Positions 1 to 8,167 of a stretch of 64,000 bases of DNA are shown in pieces. The notes below the pieces were generated by a model that searched no databases, was not told the origin of the DNA, and saw only the letters and a program-made list of their open reading frames with translations. This DNA is from Pseudomonas sp. Au-Pse12 (GTDB taxonomy: Bacteria; Pseudomonadota; Gammaproteobacteria; Pseudomonadales; Pseudomonadaceae): assembly GCF_021341665.1 (NCBI RefSeq), contig NZ_JAJTTH010000002.1:186001-250000 (forward strand). The letters run 5' to 3'. A program made the position numbers and the translations under genes. Numbering within the stretch: the stretch's first letter is position 1; every line of letters begins with the position of its first letter.

Positions 1-1318
1 CCACCCGTTCCAGCCCCAGGTGTTCGCGCAGGCTGTGCCCCGTGTAGCGCTGGCGAAACAGGCCCCGGCGTTGCAGCTCGGGGGTGATCAATTGCACAAA
101 GTCGTCGATGGCCCCCGGCAGGTGGGTGAACAGCACATTGAAGCCATCGGCGGCGTATTCCTCGTACCAGGTCGCCATCTCGTCGACGATCTGCCCCGGC
201 GTGCCCACCAGCACCTTGTGCCCGCTGGCGGACAGGCTGCGCAGCAACTGCGCCAGCGTTGGCCGCTCCCGGCGGACCAGCTCCACCACCAGTTGCCGAC
301 GGCTCTTGTGCCGTTCGGTGGGCACCGCATCCGCCAACAGCGGCACCTGGGCGTCCAGGGGCAGGCTCGACAGGTCGATGCCCAGGTCCAACAGGTAGGA
401 CAGCGCCTTGAGCTGGGCCTGCGGGTCCTGCAACGCCTGCAATTGCTGGTACTTTTCCTCGGCCTCGTTGAAGCTGCGGCCCACCGTGGGGGCGATGCCT
501 GGGAAGATTTTCAACTGCCCGGCATGGCGGCCGTAAGCGGGAAGTCGTTCCTTGAGCCCGGCGTAGAACGCCTTGGCCTGCTCCAGGTCGGCCTGCGCGG
601 TGAACACCAGCTCGGCGCAACGCGCCGCCAGTTCACTGCCTGGGCCCGAGGAACCAGCCTGGGCGATCACCGGCCAGCCCTGCACCGGCCGTGGTGCGTT
701 CAATGGCCCTTGCACCTGAAAGTGCTGTCCGTGGTGCTGCAACAGGTGCATCCGCTCCGGGCGCAGCCACTGGCCGCTGGCCTTGTCCCGGGGGAAGGCG
801 TCATCGGCCCAGCTGTCCCACAGGCCGCTGACCACGTCGAAAAACTCCTCGGCGCGGGCATAACGCTGGGCGTGGCTCATGGGCACGGGCTGATTGAAGT
901 TCTCGCCGCCGATCAGCCCCGTCACCAGGTTCCAGCCGGCCCGGCCCTCGCTCAAGTGGTCGAGCGAGGCGAACTTGCGCGCCAGGTTGTAGGGCTCGTT
1001 GTAGGTGGTGCTGGCGGTGGCGATCAGGCCGATGTGCCGGGTCACCACCGCCAGGGCCGGCAGCAGGGTCAGCGGGTCCCAGCGCAGGCTGTGGGAGCTG
1101 CGAGCCAGCACCCGCGGATCGAGATCCCCCACCGCCACGTTGTCGTTGAGAAACAGCGCGTCGAAGCAGCCCCGCTCCAGGGTCTGGGCGTAGTGCCGGT
1201 AGCGCTGGAAATTCAACGAGGCATCGGCGTCCGCGCGGGGATGGCGCCAACTGCCGCCGTGGGCTCCGGAGCCGGAGAGAAAGGCCCCCAGCCCCATCTG
1301 CCCGCCACGCTCAGCCAT
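1..1318 (-). CDS. FMN-dependent monooxygenase, NtaA/SnaA/DszA family (3' end cut by window)
   Basis: This is a bacterial-luciferase-fold, flavin-dependent monooxygenase of the NtaA/SnaA/DszA group, which uses FMNH2 supplied by a separate reductase. About 439 codons are visible and the last ones match the usual family C-terminus (a PELQRRGLF stretch), so only a few codons should be missing. Recognisable segments are the FDALFLND stretch near the N-terminus, TRHIGLIATASTTYNEPYNLARK-like strand-helix pattern, and the AQAGSSGPGSELAAR loop. Translation starts at an ATG that overlaps the stop of the upstream exporter gene by 8 nt, so the two are translationally coupled. As last gene of the cluster it could oxidise the cyclodipeptide made by the neighbouring synthase; that is inference. 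A role in sulfur-compound oxidation, common in this family, is the alternative. Confidence 0.85.
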   Translation of the reverse strand, partial: MAERGGQMGLGAFLSGSGAHGGSWRHPRADADASLNFQRYRHYAQTLERGCFDALFLNDNVAVGDLDPRVLARSSHSLRWDPLTLLPALAVVTRHIGLIATASTTYNEPYNLARKFASLDHLSEGRAGWNLVTGLIGGENFNQPVPMSHAQRYARAEEFFDVVSGLWDSWADDAFPRDKASGQWLRPERMHLLQHHGQHFQVQGPLNAPRPVQGWPVIAQAGSSGPGSELAARCAELVFTAQADLEQAKAFYAGLKERLPAYGRHAGQLKIFPGIAPTVGRSFNEAEEKYQQLQALQDPQAQLKALSYLLDLGIDLSSLPLDAQVPLLADAVPTERHKSRRQLVVELVRRERPTLAQLLRSLSASGHKVLVGTPGQIVDEMATWYEEYAADGFNVLFTHLPGAIDDFVQLITPELQRRGLFRQRYTGHSLREHLGLERV

Positions 1319-2738
1319 GGCTGGCGCCCTCCTCGGCCGCCGCCACCGGACTCGGCGCGGCGCGCAGCAACAGGCTCACCGCAGTCCAGACCAACAGCAT
1401 CGCCAGCGCCAAGAACAGCATCACCCCGCGATAGCCATTGAGAAAGGCGCCCTGGGCGTCATCCAGCGGCGTGGCGGAAAAGTGGTGGAACAAGCCCACG
1501 CCCAGCGCCAGCCCGATGCCGCCGCCAACGTTGTGCAGGGTCATCAGCGAGCCCATGGCCACCGAGCCCACGGCCTGGGGCACCGAAGAAATGCCCAGCA
1601 CCGTCGACGGCCCGAGAATGCTCGCCCAGCCCAGGCCCATGATGACGAAGGCGCCCAGCAGATAAGGCAGTGAAGTCTGGCGATCGAAGCCGGCCTGCAG
1701 CAGCGCCGACAGCACGAACAGCAGCAACCCGGTCTTGATCAGCAGCGCCGGGCCCTTGCGGTCCACCAGCCGCCCCACCAGCGGCGACAGCAGCGCCACG
1801 CCCAAGGTGGTGGGCAGTAGCAGCAGGCCGCTGGCCTGCACCGTTTCCCCACGGATCTGCGCCAGGTACAGCGGCATGACGAAAAACGCCACGCAGTAGA
1901 ACAGCGCCAGGCCGAAACTGGCCGCCACCCCGGCGACGAAACGCCGGTTGGCGAACAGCTTGAGGTCGATGATCGGCGCCGCCACCCGCCGCTCCACCGC
2001 GAGAAATGCCCCCAGGGCCAGCACCGCCAGCGCCACCAGCCCCAGGGTCAGGGACGACGCCCAGCCCCAACTGCCGCCCTGGACGATGACCAGCACCAGG
2101 CTCGGCAGGCCGATCAGTAACAGCAGCGCGCCCCAGCCATCCAGCCGCGCACCGCTCTCTGCCGAGCGCGACTCCTGCACGCTGAAACTGCAGATGCCCA
2201 GGCTCAGCAATACGAAAGGCACGTTGATCAGGAAGATCCACTGCCAACCGAAGGCGCTGGTGATCAGCCCGCCCAGCACCGGCCCGACGGCCAGCCCCAC
2301 GCCGTTGACCCCGAACAGCACGCCGAAAGCCCGGCCCTGCTCGGCGCTGTCGAAGGTGCTGGAGACAATCGCCCCCGAGGCGGTGTAGAGCACCGCGCAG
2401 GCCAGCCCCTGGATCACCCGCGCGCCGATCAGGGTGTCGATCTGCCCCGCCAGCCCGGCCGCCAAGGACGCCAGGCCGAACACGCTCAGGCCGATGAACA
2501 GCACCCGCTTGCGCCCATGCAGGTCGGCCAGGCGCCCCACCAGCACCATGAAACTCGACAGCGCCAGGATGAAGCCGTTGATCACCCATTGCAGGGCGTC
2601 CACCGAGGCTCCCAGGTCGGCCTGCAGCGCCGGTAGCGCGGTGTTGACGATGGTGAAGTCCACACAGCCGAGAAAACTGGCGATGCTCACACCGAGCAAT
2701 GCCCACCACTTGCGTTGCTGTTGCGCAAAAACGCTCAT
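1311..2738 (-). CDS. MFS drug-type exporter, DHA2 (14-TM) family
   Basis: This inner-membrane proton antiporter of 475 residues belongs to the DHA2 group (EmrB/QacA relatives). It shows the first-helix TIVNTALPALQADL motif, motif A between helices 2 and 3 (GRLADLHGRKRVL), and the antiporter motif C around GVNGVGLAVGPVLGGL. Length and hydrophobicity fit 14 membrane helices. The start is preceded by AAGGAG. It lies between the cyclodipeptide synthase and the FMN monooxygenase on the same strand and most likely exports the cluster product or confers self-protection. That substrate is inferred from position; sequence alone supports only a multidrug-type exporter. Confidence 0.9.
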   Translation of the reverse strand: MSVFAQQQRKWWALLGVSIASFLGCVDFTIVNTALPALQADLGASVDALQWVINGFILALSSFMVLVGRLADLHGRKRVLFIGLSVFGLASLAAGLAGQIDTLIGARVIQGLACAVLYTASGAIVSSTFDSAEQGRAFGVLFGVNGVGLAVGPVLGGLITSAFGWQWIFLINVPFVLLSLGICSFSVQESRSAESGARLDGWGALLLLIGLPSLVLVIVQGGSWGWASSLTLGLVALAVLALGAFLAVERRVAAPIIDLKLFANRRFVAGVAASFGLALFYCVAFFVMPLYLAQIRGETVQASGLLLLPTTLGVALLSPLVGRLVDRKGPALLIKTGLLLFVLSALLQAGFDRQTSLPYLLGAFVIMGLGWASILGPSTVLGISSVPQAVGSVAMGSLMTLHNVGGGIGLALGVGLFHHFSATPLDDAQGAFLNGYRGVMLFLALAMLLVWTAVSLLLRAAPSPVAAAEEGASHG

Positions 2739-2767
2739 GGAAACTCCTTGTCAGTCATGGAAAAACG

Positions 2768-2851
2768 CTCTGCAGGAGCTGGCCGGCGAACAGGCCCTTG
2801 AGCCCTGCACCGCCGGCAGGACGCCGGCGCTGGCACGCCAGCTCCTGCATT
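2768..2851. repeat. REP-like inverted repeat between synthase and exporter genes
   Basis: Two arms beginning GCAGGAGCTGGC and ending GCCAGCTCCTGCA face each other and can fold into a long GC-rich hairpin, with a second GCCGGC-containing stem in the middle. The same design recurs at other places in this window and is typical of Pseudomonas REP elements. Inside an operon it may stabilise the upstream message or attenuate the downstream genes. Confidence 0.7.
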
Positions 2852-2861
2852 GATGGGCAGT

Positions 2862-3611
2862 TCAGATGGCGATCGCGCCGCTGGCCCAGTTGGGGTGAAT
2901 GGCGCCGGGCAAGGTGAACGGAATCGGAATCCCGCGCTTCTTGAACTTCAGCGGCAGCCAGCGCACCCGGTCCGGGCTGTGGGGTTCGATCAGCAGCTCG
3001 CGGCTGGTGGCCATGGCGCTGGTCATCTGCTGCGGATAGAGCACGTAGTGGTAACCCTCGTCGGCCCACAGCGGCAGGATGATCGGGATCTCTTCCAGGA
3101 TGTATTCCCGGCACTGGGCCGCCGCCCGTTCGATGTCCGCCTGTTCATCGCGCAAGCGCAGGCGCTCGGTGAACACGCCGATGGTGCTGTCGATGGCCTG
3201 GCGCAATTCCTCGCGCTGCTGATAGATCTGGTCCAGTTGCTGGCGCAGTTCGGCGTAACGGTCGCTGGCCAGCTCCTGGTTCCAGCGGGTGATGTGGTAC
3301 GGCACCCGCAGGCCGTCGAGGATGCTCTGGTTGCGCGCCAGCCAGGCATCGCCGTCGCGGATCGACGCCGACAGCGCCTCGCCGGGAGATTTGCCGTGCT
3401 TGTTGTGGCGTTGCAGGGTGTCGGCGACCACCACCTTGACGTGGCTGAAGCCGGACTGGTTGATCAGGTGGATGGTGGACCGCAGCTTCTGGTCCTCGTG
3501 GTATTCCTGGCCGACGCTGACCGCCAGGACCACGCGCTTGCCGTCGAATTCGTGCTCCTCGCCGCCCTTGTTGAAGTAGGCCTTGAGGTTGATTTCCTGC
3601 ACCTTGCTCAT
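2862..3611 (-). CDS. tRNA-dependent cyclodipeptide synthase (CDPS), XYP subfamily
   Basis: CDPSs divert two aminoacyl-tRNAs to form a cyclodipeptide (2,5-diketopiperazine) in the cytoplasm. This 249-residue protein has the usual family length. Aligned by eye to AlbC, the nucleophilic serine is Ser32 in the AVSVGQEYH segment; the position equal to AlbC Asn40 is Gln35; Tyr170 and Glu174 match AlbC Tyr178 and Glu182 in REYILEEIP; and Tyr192-Pro193 in YVLYPQQM match AlbC Tyr202-His203. Gln plus Tyr-Pro is the signature of the XYP rather than NYH subfamily. The start has a GGAG site lying inside the end of the upstream oxygenase gene, only 4 nt away, so the two are coupled. The amino acids used cannot be read from sequence with confidence. 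Confidence 0.88.
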   Translation of the reverse strand: MSKVQEINLKAYFNKGGEEHEFDGKRVVLAVSVGQEYHEDQKLRSTIHLINQSGFSHVKVVVADTLQRHNKHGKSPGEALSASIRDGDAWLARNQSILDGLRVPYHITRWNQELASDRYAELRQQLDQIYQQREELRQAIDSTIGVFTERLRLRDEQADIERAAAQCREYILEEIPIILPLWADEGYHYVLYPQQMTSAMATSRELLIEPHSPDRVRWLPLKFKKRGIPIPFTLPGAIHPNWASGAIAI

Positions 3612-3615
3612 GAGT

Positions 3616-4392
3616 TCAGCTCCAGTAGGCCAAAGGCTGGTGTTCGCCGTAGTAACCGATAAAGACCCCGAGGGTGACCCGGGTGCTGCTGGCCGAAGGG
3701 CGTACCGCGTGGATCAGCCGTGGGTTGAGCAGGATCAGGTCGCCGGGCTCGGGCTTGACCACGAAGTCCGGCGGCGGCAGCAGGTGGCGCTCGATGCCGT
3801 AGGCCCGTTCGCCCTTCAGGCGGTTGTATTCGTCCTCGTCCGGCTCGATGCCCCAGATCTCCAGTTCACCGCCGTCCTCGGGGATCTCCAGGTAGATGTT
3901 GGTCGACAGCTGGGTTAGCAGCGGCGGGCTGTGGCCCTCGGGGGCATTGCGTTCGAGCTTGTCGGTGTGGGGCGTGAGATCGACCCCCGAACCCTGGAAG
4001 CGGGCAATGCCGACGAAGCATTTCTGCCCGTCCACCTGCAAAAGGTGCGCGCCCTGGGGCCAGACCTCGTCGAGCAACAGGCGCAGCTCGTCGATGGGCG
4101 AGGCCAGAGGCCGGAACAGGTTGCGGATCTTGCGGATGTTGGGCAGGGCCAGGGCGTGGTATTCGGCCCGGCTCTGTTCATCCTGGATCTCGATATAGGC
4201 CTTGCCGACCCGGACGAACTCCTGCTGCTGGCTGAAGGCACTGCGCAGTTCCTGCTGGTACAGATGATCCCGCGCCACCTGCAAGGTGTCCGGTGGGCAG
4301 AAACCTTTGAGCTGAACGCCGTAAGAGCGTTTTTCCACAACATCGAGGATATGCCGCGCTTCAAGTTTGTCGGCAGTAGTGACTGTGAACAT
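3616..4392 (-). CDS. 2-oxoglutarate/Fe(II)-dependent oxygenase
   Basis: This 258-residue protein carries the iron-binding triad of the 2OG oxygenase superfamily: His142-x-Asp144 in LTPHTDKL and His228 in NPRLIHAV, followed by Arg238, placed to bind 2-oxoglutarate. The preferred start is the ATG at 4392, which has an AAGGGAG ribosome site; a longer open frame extends upstream but lacks family similarity and lies in AT-rich intergenic DNA. It is the first gene of the run oxygenase-CDPS-exporter-FMN monooxygenase, so hydroxylation or desaturation of the diketopiperazine is the likely job. That substrate is inferred from context; 2OG oxygenases also tailor the CDPS product in bicyclomycin clusters, which carry several of them rather than one. 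Confidence 0.82.
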   Translation of the reverse strand: MFTVTTADKLEARHILDVVEKRSYGVQLKGFCPPDTLQVARDHLYQQELRSAFSQQQEFVRVGKAYIEIQDEQSRAEYHALALPNIRKIRNLFRPLASPIDELRLLLDEVWPQGAHLLQVDGQKCFVGIARFQGSGVDLTPHTDKLERNAPEGHSPPLLTQLSTNIYLEIPEDGGELEIWGIEPDEDEYNRLKGERAYGIERHLLPPPDFVVKPEPGDLILLNPRLIHAVRPSASSTRVTLGVFIGYYGEHQPLAYWS

Positions 4393-4683
4393 GCAAGCTC
4401 CCTTATTCCCTGGAAGTAGCGACGAAGTACAACACTGGCAGAACGTAATAATTTGTTTCAGGGCCACCTTAAGTAGTTGAGAAGGCCTTGTGAAATACCC
4501 TTTATCTCTAATCTCCAAACTTAAAAATGTATCGAAAATCAGGCAAATAGCGGCCATTACCGGCACTTTTACAAGGCTGGACCGGCACTATTAAATTTGC
4601 TGATAGTCAAGTTAAACAGCGGACATTATTGAAGGGATATTTATTCATTCCTCCCGAGTTCAATTAATAAAAACGCCATCAAT
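4393..4683. promoter_or_regulatory. AT-rich intergenic region upstream of the CDPS cluster
   Basis: This stretch is visibly richer in A and T than its surroundings and holds no credible gene. It separates the binding-protein gene from the oxygenase gene on the same strand and must contain the cluster promoter unless the cluster is read from upstream. I could not assign -35/-10 boxes or a terminator hairpin with confidence. Confidence 0.5.
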
Positions 4684-5670
4684 TCATTCAACTTCATTGA
4701 ACTGTTCGTCCATGTAAGCCGCTGCGTCGAACGACTTCTGGATGATGCCTTCCTCGCGATACAGATCAGCGGTGTGCTGCACGTCCGCCACCACCGACGG
4801 GCCCACGGCAATGCGTCGCGGCACGGAATAGCGGTTGGAGCGTTCATGGACCTCTACCGGCAGGCCGCTGTAGCCGGCCTGGATGCGGGAAAACTCGGCC
4901 TGATGCTGATTGGCCCAGGCATAGGCGCGGTCCAGGCGCCGGAGGAAATCGGCAATCTGTGCCGGCTTGTCATGGATCGCCTGATCATTGGCCACCAGCA
5001 GCATGTGCCCGGCGAACAGGCCCTCGCCACTGACCAGCACCCGGGTTCCACCTTCCATCTGCACCATGCTGGTGTAGGGGTCCCAGGTCGACCAGGCGTC
5101 CGCCTGACCGTTGCTCAGCAAACTGCGGGACTCGGCCGGCTGGAGAAAGATGAACTGCGCATCCGCGCCGTGCAGGCCTACCGAACGCAACGCCGCCAGG
5201 GCCAGGAAATGGCCGATGGAACCACGCGTCGTGGTGATGCGCCGACCCTTGAGGTCGGCGGCATCCCGTAGCGGCGAGTCGTCCCTGACCAGCAGCGCCA
5301 CCGCCGTGGGCGTGACCTTGAGCTTGATCACCCCCACGGTCCTGATCGGCGCCCCGGCGGCAGCGGCGAACACGAACGGCGCATCCCCCAGGCTGCCGAT
5401 ATCCACCGCTCCCGCGGCCAGGGCCTCGGCGGTGGGCGCAGCGGCGGCAAAGGAAGCGAACTCGATGGGGTACGGCACCTGCTCCAGTTCGCCGGCGGCT
5501 TGCAGCAGGATCTTCAGCGACTGCTTCTGGCTGGACACCCGCAGCACCGGCTGCGCTAGCGCATGGCTGCCGAACAGAAGCAGCGCCAGGAGCGCCAGCC
5601 GCCGTCTGCTGCGCAGCCGATCGCAGCCTGCGGCAGCGGCTACAGGGGGCTCGTTCGCCTGCTTGATCAT
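4684..5670 (-). CDS. Periplasmic substrate-binding protein, SsuA/TauA-like (aliphatic sulfonate type)
   Basis: This 328-residue protein is an ABC-transporter solute-binding protein of the SsuA/NrtA/TauA fold, with the family pattern GAVDIGSLGDAPFVFA, LKGRRITTTRGSIGHFLA and QADAWSTWDPY. A hydrophobic signal peptide (ALLALLLFGSHALA) is followed by the mature domain. It follows the TonB receptor gene by 3 nt, so the receptor probably brings the same ligand across the outer membrane. No permease or ATPase lies beside it, though an SsuBC-like pair is encoded at 18114-19718. The n-region of the signal peptide (about residues 9-24) is encoded by sequence resembling a Pseudomonas REP element. Only one ATG is available upstream of that segment and its ribosome site is weak. 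Confidence 0.85.
   Translation of the reverse strand: MIKQANEPPVAAAAGCDRLRSRRRLALLALLLFGSHALAQPVLRVSSQKQSLKILLQAAGELEQVPYPIEFASFAAAAPTAEALAAGAVDIGSLGDAPFVFAAAAGAPIRTVGVIKLKVTPTAVALLVRDDSPLRDAADLKGRRITTTRGSIGHFLALAALRSVGLHGADAQFIFLQPAESRSLLSNGQADAWSTWDPYTSMVQMEGGTRVLVSGEGLFAGHMLLVANDQAIHDKPAQIADFLRRLDRAYAWANQHQAEFSRIQAGYSGLPVEVHERSNRYSVPRRIAVGPSVVADVQHTADLYREEGIIQKSFDAAAYMDEQFNEVE
5605..5650 (-). repeat. REP-like element inside the signal-peptide coding region
   Basis: Read on the minus strand, this segment begins CTGTAGCCGCTGCCG and continues with a GC-rich inverted arm (GGCTGCGATCGGCTGCGCAGC). The first part also occurs in the intergenic repeats at 15807 and 46969. Here it is in frame and encodes the alanine- and arginine-rich residues before the hydrophobic core of the binding protein's signal peptide. 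Confidence 0.55.
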
Positions 5671-5673
5671 CGA

Positions 5674-8142
5674 TCAGAACGCCAGGCTGACGCGGCTGTA
5701 GTAATAGCCACCGCCCAGGCCATAGGGCGAGAACATCCCGTATTCATAGGTCCCCGCCCAGGCCTTGAGGCCGATCTTGTCCGGGTACACGTCGAACAGG
5801 TTGTTGGCCCCCACGGCCACGGTGAGGTTCTGGGTCACGTCGTAGGCCACGTCCAGGTCGGTGATCCACTTGGCGCTGTAGGTGCGGTCGTTGGCCGGGA
5901 TGTTCGAGCCTTCGGTGTACTCGCCAAAGCGGGTCAGTTGCAGGTTGGTGGTCCAGTCGCCGACCTTGTAGTTGGTGGACAGGATCCACTTGTCCTTGGG
6001 TGTGGATTTAGTCAGGTCGATCTGCTGCTGGCGGTCGAACAGCACATAGCCGGCCCCCAGGCGCGACAGGGCCGCCGGGGTGTCCGCCAGGTCGCGGATG
6101 GTGGTCTTGTTGTGGTTGTAGGCCAGGCTCCACTTGGCCGTGCCGTACTCGCCGAACGACTGGCTGTAGTCCGCCACCAGGTCGACGCCCTTGGTCCGGG
6201 TGTCGGCGGCGTTGGTGTAGTACTGCCCGGCGAGGTTCGGCGACAGGCCGTTCTCCACCAGGATCTGCGACACCGCCGGGCCCTTGAGGATGCCGGTCTG
6301 GAGGATGCGCTTGTCGATGTCGATCAGGTAGAAGTCGGCGGTCAGGCGCAGCCGCTCGGTGGGCTCGGCGGTGAAGCCCAGGCTGTAGTTGCGCGAGGTT
6401 TCCGGCTCCAGGTCCTTGGCCCCCAGGGCAATGGCTTCCGGCGAGTTGGGGCGCATCTGCTTGGTGCGCACCGAGCTGGTGGTGCCGCCCGCGCCGAACT
6501 GGGTCACGGTGCTGGTGGTGGAGAACACGCTCTGGGCCAGGGACGGCGCGCGGAAACCGTTGCTCACCGCCGCGCGCACCGCGTAGCCGGGGAGGAACTC
6601 GTAGCGCGTGGTCAGCTTGCCGCTGGTGGTATCGCCCACCCCGAGGTTGTACTTCTCATAGCGCGCCGCCGCGCCGACGTACCAGTTGGGGGTGATGTTC
6701 AGGCCCAGGTCCACATAGGCCGCCTCGCTGTGACGCTTGAGGCTGTAGGCGTCTTCCGGGGTGGTGCCGTTGACCGAGAACAGCCCCGGGTCCGGCACCA
6801 CGCCGGCAAAGGGGCCGGTGGCCGGCACATAGCTGCCCTGGTTGTAGGAATTGGGTTCGCCCTCCTCCAGGGCGTATTTCTCCCAGCGGTATTCCACCCC
6901 GAAGGAGGTTTCCAGCGGGCTGCTCCAGCCGATGTCCAGGGCCCTGGAGAAGTCCAGGTTGTTGGTCCACTGGTCGAACACCAGATTGCCCAGGTGGAAG
7001 TCGTGCTGACCGTAGGGGCCGTTGGAGATGTTCAGGTTGTTGGCGGTGTCCAGCACCCCGCGGTCCTTGCCGTAGGTGCTCGACAAGTCCCAGTCCCAGC
7101 CGCCCGCCAGGCCCTTGGCGCCGCCGGCGACCTGGAAATCGGTCTCGCGGATCTCCCGCCGCGCCTGGCCGCCGTTGGGGTACGGCGCATTGGGCACCCC
7201 CGCCAGGCTGGTGATGTCGGTGGGCTTGCGGTGGCCCAGGTCCTTGTTGCTGTTGCGGTAGCTCAGGGTCGAAAACGAATACAGCTTGAGGTCATCGGCC
7301 AGGGGCAGCTCGGCGTTGTAGGCCAGGCTGGTGGTGCGGTCGCGGCCCAGGCCGTATTCGGTGCCCCAGCCCTGGCGATTGCTTTCTCGCGGGTCCGGCG
7401 AGCCGTCGGCCTGCTTGAAGTACAGCTGGCCGCTGGCGGCGCTGGAGCGCTCGTAGGGCTCCTGGATCTTGGCGTCCCAGGACAGGTTGAAGAAGCCGCC
7501 GTCCTCCCCCAGCTTGTTGCCCCAGTTGAAGGCCTCGTGGCCGGTGGTGCCGTCGCCGTCGTAGTACTGGCCCAGGGTGGTGTCCGAGGTCAGGCCCTCG
7601 GCGTTGCGCTTGAGGATGATGTTGATCACCCCGGCAATGGCGTCGGAGCCGTACTGCGCGGCGGCCCCGTCGCGCAGCACTTCGATGCGCTCGATGGCAG
7701 CGGTGGGAATCAGGTCCAGGTCCACCGGCACCGAGGCGTTGCCGACCCGCGCGCCGTTGTTGATCAGCGCCGAGTTGTGCCGGCGCTTACCGTTGATCAG
7801 CACCAGCACCTGATCGCCACCCAGGCCGCGCATGCTCACCCCGCGCACCAAGAAGGCAGTGCCGCCGCCGTTGATGGTTGGCACGTTGAACGACGGCAGC
7901 AGGCGCCCGAGCATTTCTTTCAGGCCGTTCTGGCCGATGCTGCGCAGCTGTTCGCTGTCGATCACATCGATCGGCGCCGGGCTGTTGGTGACGGTGCGCT
8001 GCTGGCTGCCACGCACGCCGGTGACCACCACGGTGCCCAGGGTTTCATCGGCGGCCAGCAGCTCCACAGGGGTTGTCAGGCTCAACAGGCCAAGGCTCAG
8101 GGGCGCGGCGCCGCGAACGATTTTATGCAAGGAAATACCCAT
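5674..8142 (-). CDS. TonB-dependent outer-membrane receptor
   Basis: This 822-residue protein is a TonB-dependent transporter: a signal peptide, a TonB box (about GTVVVTG, residues 36-42), a plug domain with LVRGVSMRGLGGDQVLVLINGKRR and RIEVLRDGAAAQYGSDAIAGVINI, then a long beta-barrel ending in an aromatic-rich strand with terminal Phe. It has no STN signalling domain and no sigma/anti-sigma genes beside it, so it is a plain transporter. It lies in a minus-strand run after an amine oxidase and an exported RidA protein and just before a sulfonate-type binding protein, which suggests uptake of a small organic sulfur or nitrogen compound rather than a siderophore. The start has an AAGGAT site. 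Confidence 0.93.
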   Translation of the reverse strand: MGISLHKIVRGAAPLSLGLLSLTTPVELLAADETLGTVVVTGVRGSQQRTVTNSPAPIDVIDSEQLRSIGQNGLKEMLGRLLPSFNVPTINGGGTAFLVRGVSMRGLGGDQVLVLINGKRRHNSALINNGARVGNASVPVDLDLIPTAAIERIEVLRDGAAAQYGSDAIAGVINIILKRNAEGLTSDTTLGQYYDGDGTTGHEAFNWGNKLGEDGGFFNLSWDAKIQEPYERSSAASGQLYFKQADGSPDPRESNRQGWGTEYGLGRDRTTSLAYNAELPLADDLKLYSFSTLSYRNSNKDLGHRKPTDITSLAGVPNAPYPNGGQARREIRETDFQVAGGAKGLAGGWDWDLSSTYGKDRGVLDTANNLNISNGPYGQHDFHLGNLVFDQWTNNLDFSRALDIGWSSPLETSFGVEYRWEKYALEEGEPNSYNQGSYVPATGPFAGVVPDPGLFSVNGTTPEDAYSLKRHSEAAYVDLGLNITPNWYVGAAARYEKYNLGVGDTTSGKLTTRYEFLPGYAVRAAVSNGFRAPSLAQSVFSTTSTVTQFGAGGTTSSVRTKQMRPNSPEAIALGAKDLEPETSRNYSLGFTAEPTERLRLTADFYLIDIDKRILQTGILKGPAVSQILVENGLSPNLAGQYYTNAADTRTKGVDLVADYSQSFGEYGTAKWSLAYNHNKTTIRDLADTPAALSRLGAGYVLFDRQQQIDLTKSTPKDKWILSTNYKVGDWTTNLQLTRFGEYTEGSNIPANDRTYSAKWITDLDVAYDVTQNLTVAVGANNLFDVYPDKIGLKAWAGTYEYGMFSPYGLGGGYYYSRVSLAF

Positions 8143-8167
8143 GACTTCAGATCCTTTTGAATGGCGC

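Noticed and set aside
2862..4392. Identification of the CDPS cluster as a bicyclomycin cluster
   Set aside because: Bicyclomycin clusters need several 2OG oxygenases and a P450. Only one 2OG oxygenase is here and an FMN monooxygenase is present instead.
5563..8160. Long plus-strand open frame of 865 codons
   Set aside because: It is antisense to the TonB receptor gene and arises from high GC content. The minus-strand protein has clear plug and barrel motifs; the plus-strand frame has none.
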